Shown here: positions 59,940 through 64,000 of the stretch, in pieces | Position numbering within the stretch: the first letter of the stretch is position 1 | How the letters are laid out: the number at the start of each line of letters is the position of its first letter | Assembly: GCF_050269735.1 (NCBI RefSeq) | Contig: NZ_JBNNIX010000001.1 | Coordinates: forward strand, 806,001-870,000 | DNA from: Paenisporosarcina sp050269735 | Lineage (GTDB): Bacteria > Bacillota > Bacilli > Bacillales_A > Planococcaceae | Reading direction: 5' to 3' | Length of the DNA: 64,000 nt | Made by a program: the position numbers and the translations under genes | The notes under the pieces: generated by a model | What the model saw: the letters and a program-made list of their open reading frames with translations, nothing else | Databases searched by the model: none | What the model was told of the DNA's origin: nothing

Positions 59940-60377
59940 ATGCAATCAGGCCAATTGGATAACTGCAGGATATGTGGGAAACTGTTTCTCAGAGATCATA
60001 CGGATTACTGCTTAGATTGTTACAAAAAAACTGAGCAGGATTTTAAATTGGTTTCAGACTTTTTATCAAACGAGCAAAACCGTTTTGCTACGATTGAAGA
60101 AGTAAGCATAGAAACGGAAGTTTTAGTGAAACAGGTTGCTGATTTCATTCGAGACGGCCGGATCTATGCAGAGGACTACCCAAACCTGGGATACCGGTGT
60201 TCGCATTGTGATAAAATGATAAAAAGACAGTTGTTATGTGATGAGTGTTTTCATCAATTCTCATCTGAAATCAATCAAACATTGAAAAGAGAAATTCTCA
60301 TAGATGAGATTAGAAACACACAAAACAAACAAGCGAAAAATAAGAACATGCCACAATATTGGCAGTTAAAGAAATAA
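59940..60377 (+). CDS. yvyF: Flagellar operon protein YvyF (zinc-binding, TIGR03826-type)
   Basis: A 145-residue protein with an N-terminal zinc site (CRICGKLFLRDHTDYCLDCYKK), a MerR-like helix region (FATIEEVSIETEVLVKQVADFIRDGRIY), and a second zinc site (YRCSHCDKMIKRQLLCDEC). This is the conserved gene before flgM in Bacillales; its role is not known. Confidence 0.9.
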   Translation: MQSGQLDNCRICGKLFLRDHTDYCLDCYKKTEQDFKLVSDFLSNEQNRFATIEEVSIETEVLVKQVADFIRDGRIYAEDYPNLGYRCSHCDKMIKRQLLCDECFHQFSSEINQTLKREILIDEIRNTQNKQAKNKNMPQYWQLKK

Positions 60378-60402
60378 AAATAAACGACAGGGCGGTGAAG
60401 GA

Positions 60403-60675
60403 ATGAATATCGATAAGACGACAGGTTCTTCCTTTATTCAATCTTATCAAAAACAAATGCAGGTCACACAAGTTGGAAAAACAAGGCCTTTGCAAAAAGA
60501 AGACCAGCTTCAAATTTCAAATCAAGCAAAAGAGCTATTTGAAAAGAACACAGAAATAGATTTAGACAGACAAGAAAAGATCAGCACATTAAAAGCCCAA
60601 ATTCAGTCAGGTGAGTATCAAATTCACAGTGACAAAGTGGCAGATAAGATCTATCAATTCTGGTTTGATAAATAG
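60403..60675 (+). CDS. flgM: Anti-sigma factor FlgM
   Basis: A 90-residue FlgM: LQKEDQLQISNQAKELFEKN...RQEKISTLKAQIQSGEYQIHSDKVADKIYQFW. It binds sigma-D until hook completion. Being itself behind a sigma-D promoter, it forms a negative feedback loop. Confidence 0.95.
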   Translation: MNIDKTTGSSFIQSYQKQMQVTQVGKTRPLQKEDQLQISNQAKELFEKNTEIDLDRQEKISTLKAQIQSGEYQIHSDKVADKIYQFWFDK

Positions 60676-60704
60676 ATTTCCGCTTTAATAGAGGAGGGTG
60701 TCGG

Positions 60705-61184
60705 ATGCTTCAGTTAGTCACGACGCTGGAAGAATTAATGGTCATACTGAAACAACTCATCGACTTGGCTGAACGAAAGAAAGTCTTATTAATCGAACGA
60801 AAAGTAGACGAGTTGAATCAACTGGTACAAGAAGAAGCGAAGATTGTAAAACAGCTCAATCTAGTAGATCAGGAACGTGAACAGCTGGTTGAAAGCGCGC
60901 TGCAAAATCATCCATCTCTTAGTTTCAGTCAATTTGTAGAACAACTTCCAGATGAATTAACAAGGAAGAATCTACAATCAAAATTGAAAACATTGCAACA
61001 ACTCATGACGGAGTTGCATGACATAAATAAAGTAAATGAACGACTCATTGAAGACTCCGTAAATTTTGTTCAACATATGATTGAACACATTACGAAGTCA
61101 AAACAACAACATTTCAATTATCAATCTCCAAATCAACAAAAATCACAAACAAGCAATCGTGGCTTTTTCGATACAAAAGCATGA
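60705..61184 (+). CDS. flgN: Flagellar chaperone FlgN
   Basis: A 159-residue helical protein (LVTTLEELMVILKQLIDLAERKKVLLIERKVDELNQLVQEEAKIVKQL), typical of FlgN, the chaperone for the hook-associated proteins FlgK and FlgL encoded next. The GAGGAGG site precedes ATG 60705. Confidence 0.92.
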   Translation: MLQLVTTLEELMVILKQLIDLAERKKVLLIERKVDELNQLVQEEAKIVKQLNLVDQEREQLVESALQNHPSLSFSQFVEQLPDELTRKNLQSKLKTLQQLMTELHDINKVNERLIEDSVNFVQHMIEHITKSKQQHFNYQSPNQQKSQTSNRGFFDTKA

Positions 61185-61209
61185 TTGACGTTAGAAGGTA
61201 GGGAATAAG

Positions 61210-62505
61210 ATGGTTTCAACATTTCACGGATTAGAAGTTGGGAAGCGCGGATTAATGGTTGGGCAGGCAAGTATTGCAACAACAGGTCACAATATTGCCA
61301 ATGCAAATACCAAGGGCTACTCACGCCAACAAGTGAATTCAACCACTTCCCCTTCACTTGACGTTTGGACAAGTGGTGTCGTTAACCCAGGCCAACTTGG
61401 AACGGGGGTTTCACTGGACTCCATTACTCGTGTGAGAGATAAGTTTTTAGACGAGAAATATCGAGATCAATCGGCAAAACTAGGTGAAGCATCCGTCAAA
61501 CAGGAAACGCTTGATCAACTTGAAACAATCATCAATGAACCTAGTGAAACGGGTCTCAATTCTTCTATGGACCAGTTGTGGGGTGCATGGCAAGACTTGG
61601 CGAATGAGCCAGACAGTCTTTCGGCTAAAGCAGTTGTTAAAGAGCGGGCACAAGCATTTGTAGATACAGCTAAGTCCATGAACGAATCGTTGACCAATTT
61701 AAAAGTAGATTTGGAAACTTTGCAATCGGAAAAAATGAAGGAAGCAGAAGGTTACTTACAACAGATTGCTGCCTTGAATGATAGCATTAAACGAAACGGC
61801 GTACTGTCAAATGACTTATTGGATAAACGTGATTTGGCAGTAGAAGAACTATCAAAAATAGTTGATATCAATGTTAATGAAACAAACGGTGTTTACAATA
61901 TTACGTTCAAATCTTCTGGGATTAACTATAAGGCAGGATCTAATAACACCGAAATTGAGATTACAGATAAAAACAACGTTGGTAGTGGTGAATTGTCTGG
62001 TGTCATCCAATCGATTGAAACAGTGGGTGAGTACCAAGACAGTCTGAAGGATGTTGTTAAAGAATTTGTTATGGCTAACGAGATGGAACAACTTAACCCA
62101 ACGGATCCAATCAATCCAACACCATCTTCACGAAACTTATTCAGTGTGGATTCCAACTGGACAATTGATTCACTCGAGGTCAATTCAGCAGTAAAAGGTG
62201 ACAGTCAGATCATCCGTGTGTTAAAGGATGGTATGGAAGATAATTATAAAGATGCGAGTAAGAAGTACCGAGCACTGGTCAGCGAACTTGGAGCTGAAAG
62301 CCAAACGGCCATCCGAAATGTGGCAAACTATGAAGCAACCTTGCAAGCTACAGACAGTCGTAGACAATCGGTAACTGGTGTTTCCCTGGATGAAGAAATG
62401 GCTAATTTAATTAAGTACCAACATTCGTACAGTGCTGCAGCAAGAATGATTTCAACGACGGATCAGATGCTTGATACGATCATCAACCGCATGGCCGCAC
62501 GTTGA
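61210..62505 (+). CDS. flgK: Hook-associated protein FlgK (HAP1)
   Basis: A 431-residue FlgK. N-terminal Flg_bb_rod region: STFHGLEVGKRGLMVGQASIATTGHNIANANTKGYSRQQVN. A central helical D1 part follows (LWGAWQDLANEPDSLSAKAVVKERAQAF). The C-terminal motif is VSLDEEMANLIKYQHSYSAAARMISTTDQMLDTIIN. It is shorter than the ~500-residue B. subtilis protein, with the missing length in the variable central domain. It forms the hook-filament junction with FlgL. Confidence 0.95.
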   Translation: MVSTFHGLEVGKRGLMVGQASIATTGHNIANANTKGYSRQQVNSTTSPSLDVWTSGVVNPGQLGTGVSLDSITRVRDKFLDEKYRDQSAKLGEASVKQETLDQLETIINEPSETGLNSSMDQLWGAWQDLANEPDSLSAKAVVKERAQAFVDTAKSMNESLTNLKVDLETLQSEKMKEAEGYLQQIAALNDSIKRNGVLSNDLLDKRDLAVEELSKIVDINVNETNGVYNITFKSSGINYKAGSNNTEIEITDKNNVGSGELSGVIQSIETVGEYQDSLKDVVKEFVMANEMEQLNPTDPINPTPSSRNLFSVDSNWTIDSLEVNSAVKGDSQIIRVLKDGMEDNYKDASKKYRALVSELGAESQTAIRNVANYEATLQATDSRRQSVTGVSLDEEMANLIKYQHSYSAAARMISTTDQMLDTIINRMAAR

Positions 62506-62530
62506 TGATAGGCATGGGAGGTAAATGATG

Positions 62531-63412
62531 ATGAGAGTTACACAGCAGATGTTACATCAAAATTCAGTTCGCCATATGAATCAGAACCTGGGCCGACTGG
62601 AAAAGATGAATAACCAAGTATCGACGGGCAAACAGCTGCACCGTCCGTCAGATGATCCAAATGGTGTAAGTAAGGCTATGAACCTGAAAAGTGCACTTGT
62701 TGCAAATGAACAATATGAACGTAATACGAGTGAAGCCACTCTTTGGATGGACGAAACGGATCAAACGATTAACGAAATGGTCAATGTCATGCAGCGAGTT
62801 CGTGAACTAGGTGTTCAAGGAAGTAATGATACTCTGTCTGAAACAGATAGAGGTGCCATTGCAACGGAAGTGGAAGAATTGACCGAGCAAATTCGTCAAT
62901 TCGCCAATTCAAAAGTAAATGGTAAACATTTATTCAATGGCCTAAAAACGAATGAGTCTCCTTATCCAAATAAAGATTCCTATTTGATCGATACATTTGA
63001 TACAGATTCTAAAATGTTTACGATTGCGGATGGCGTGTCTATTAAAGCAAATATTACAGCCGATGAGTTGTTTGGAGAAGCTGATGATGATGCGAATCTG
63101 TTTGGAACATTAAATCAATTATCTGCGGGACTTCGTTCTGGAACTGACATTCAGCTGGATCAGATTGATAAAGGCATCGATCGAATGTTAACAGTAGCTG
63201 CAGAAGCTGGTGCTAGAAAGAACCGGGTTGAATCAATGGAAAACCGGATTCAAGACAGCAATATTGAACTTAAGTCTATGTTATCAAAACATGAAGATGT
63301 TAATTATGCAGAAGCCGTCACGAAATTGAAAAGTGAAGAGAGTGTCTATCAGGCAAGTCTTGCAGCTTCGGCAAAAATCATTCAACCAAGTTTGATGGAT
63401 TTCCTGAGATAA
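62531..63412 (+). CDS. flgL: Hook-associated protein FlgL (HAP3)
   Basis: About 293 residues. MRVTQQMLHQNSVRHMNQNLGRLEKMNNQVSTGKQLHRPSDDPNGVSKAMNL is the conserved flagellin-like N terminus, and ESVYQASLAASAKIIQPSLMDFL the C terminus. Three ATGs in a row (62525, 62528, 62531) follow GGGAGGT; 62531 gives the usual MRVTQ start. It joins the hook-filament junction with FlgK. Confidence 0.95.
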   Translation: MRVTQQMLHQNSVRHMNQNLGRLEKMNNQVSTGKQLHRPSDDPNGVSKAMNLKSALVANEQYERNTSEATLWMDETDQTINEMVNVMQRVRELGVQGSNDTLSETDRGAIATEVEELTEQIRQFANSKVNGKHLFNGLKTNESPYPNKDSYLIDTFDTDSKMFTIADGVSIKANITADELFGEADDDANLFGTLNQLSAGLRSGTDIQLDQIDKGIDRMLTVAAEAGARKNRVESMENRIQDSNIELKSMLSKHEDVNYAEAVTKLKSEESVYQASLAASAKIIQPSLMDFLR

Positions 63413-63427
63413 AGAATTAATAAAATG

Positions 63428-63445
63428 GGGCTTTCTAATAAGCCC
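63428..63445 (+). terminator. Short hairpin after flgL
   Basis: GGGCTT, TCTAAT, AAGCCC. No T-run, so a weak or processed end. Confidence 0.45.
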
Positions 63446-63525
63446 TAAGTTAAATGGTGGAGAAATTTAAATAGCCACGTTGTATATGAGTGTTAATTTT
63501 TGAACAGTTAATTGATTGTAGTGGA

Positions 63526-63625
63526 AGGCGGCGACTCCAGCGGGAAAAGCGTGTCCAGGTGAGACCCCGGAGGAGCTCGCGACGAGGAGGCTCACGGACC
63601 GCCCGCGGAAAGCGTCCGCCTGTAA
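63526..63625. repeat. GC-rich dispersed palindromic repeat
   Basis: GGCGGCGACTCC...GGTGAGACCCCGG...GACGAGGAGGCTCAC...CCCGCGGAAAGCGTCCGCC is sharply more GC-rich than its surroundings and has pairing ends. This sequence type is familiar as a dispersed intergenic repeat in Bacillaceae and Planococcaceae. A fragment lies at 20713. A 87-codon frame across it (63490-63753) is not believable. Confidence 0.75.
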
Positions 63626-63648
63626 CGGAGAGTCAATATTATAATTTG

Positions 63649-63706
63649 AAAACGGGGTTGCCCTTAAAAGTCTATTTTAAAATGACTTTTGAGGCCGCCC
63701 CGTTTT
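63649..63706. terminator. Large bidirectional hairpin
   Basis: Outer AAAACGGGG/CCCCGTTTT and inner AAAAGTC/GACTTTT pair over 58 bp with some internal mismatch. A flgL-side terminator or a second dispersed palindrome. Confidence 0.65.
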
Positions 63707-63742
63707 ACTTTCCAAACGGGATTAAAATTTCAAAAAACACAA

Positions 63743-63790
63743 AAAAAGGATGAGATTAATGACAAAGTCACTAATCCCATCCTTTTTACT
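63743..63790. terminator. Terminator of the opposing flagellar gene
   Basis: AAAAAGGATG and CATCCTTTTT with inner GATTA/TAATC and apex TGACAAAGTCA, directly beyond the stop of the minus-strand gene at 63793. Confidence 0.8.
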
Positions 63791-63792
63791 TT

Positions 63793-64000
63793 TACGATTT
63801 CATCGTATTGACCAAGCCCATCATATCATCCGCAAATGATATAGCTCTTCCTTGAGATTGAAGCAATCGTTGAGTGGAAATCAATTCGGTCATTTCGTCA
63901 GTTAAATCAACATTGGACATTTCGAGTGCCCCTTGCGAAATTCGAATTGAACCATCATTGTTTCCAATTTGCAGAGTACCGTTTGCTACTTGCTCGGCTT
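63793..64000 (-). CDS. 3' end of a flagellar rod/hook protein (FlgF/FlgG/FlhO/FlhP type)
   Basis: The minus strand reads AEQVANGTLQIGN, then QGALEMSNVDLTDEMTEL and ISTQRLLQSQGRAIS, ending MMGLVNTMKS and TAA. GALExSNVDLxxEMxxLI is the C-terminal motif of flagellar basal-body rod and hook proteins. The gene enters from the right edge, convergent with flgL. The exact stop position could be off by a base, because the frame was read by hand. Confidence 0.85.

Noticed and set aside
63490..63753. 87-codon plus-strand frame after flgL
   Set aside because: It translates the GC-rich dispersed repeat and a hairpin; arginine-rich composition and no ribosome site.

Overview
The window looks like a chromosomal segment of a low-GC Gram-positive of the order Bacillales, most likely a Planococcaceae/Caryophanaceae relative (Sporosarcina, Paenisporosarcina, Lysinibacillus type). 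The reasons are strong AT bias, GGAGG-type ribosome binding sites, Gram-positive signal peptides, sigma-D promoters of the form TAAA-N15-GCCGATAT, and a fliW-csrA-hag / flaG-fliD-fliT-fliS flagellar gene set. No rRNA, tRNA or CRISPR array was seen. The genus is inferred, not proven.

The left half (about 1-31 kb) is an accessory patchwork. It holds a two-gene block made of a PD-(D/E)XK(DUF559)-RecQ-like helicase and a tail-anchored coiled-coil protein (1315-5159); a complete Tad/Flp pilus operon (6505-13523); a REP-associated tyrosine transposase (15131-15748, minus); a right-handed beta-helix protein; an SbsC-like secreted protein; a three-gene block led by a uracil-DNA-glycosylase-like protein (20856-22220); an LCP cell-wall ligase; a lipase-like hydrolase; and an ica/pga-type poly-N-acetylglucosamine operon (25666-28207). 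Two related dispersed repeats punctuate this half. An exactly 143-bp element (R143) starts GGTACCTGTG and ends GGTGCCACCC. It occurs seven times, always on the + strand, and usually begins 5-45 bp after a stop codon. A 57-bp element (L57) runs from GGGTGGCAC(C) to GGTGCCACCC with an internal CACAGGTACC. It sits upstream of gene blocks, three times at 78-93 bp before a start codon. Three gene blocks (helicase, tad, and the 16390 membrane gene) have an L-type element on the left and R143 on the right, so the outer and inner words form nested inverted repeats around each block.

The middle (29-42 kb) codes mostly for envelope and secreted proteins: zinc-ribbon membrane proteins, three secreted proteins sharing one ~85-residue domain, a GDSL esterase, an amidase, a TcaA-like protein, a membrane-anchored Nudix-like protein, an NlpC/P60 peptidase and an RNase H-like protein.

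The right part (42.3-64 kb) is a flagellar locus. It contains fliW-csrA-hag, then two very large secreted repeat proteins and a muramidase-like protein inserted between hag and flaG, then flaG-fliD-fliT-fliS, motA-motB-fliL, yvyF-flgM-flgN-flgK-flgL and the end of an opposing flgF/flgG-type gene. The larger repeat protein (1883 aa) is preceded by a cyclic-di-GMP-I (GEMM) riboswitch with a terminator. The hag leader carries two CsrA-type GGA sites, so both known RNA-level switches between motile and attached life are visible. Taken together, flagella, Tad pili, exopolysaccharide and a c-di-GMP-controlled adhesin describe a surface-colonisation region next to mobile DNA.
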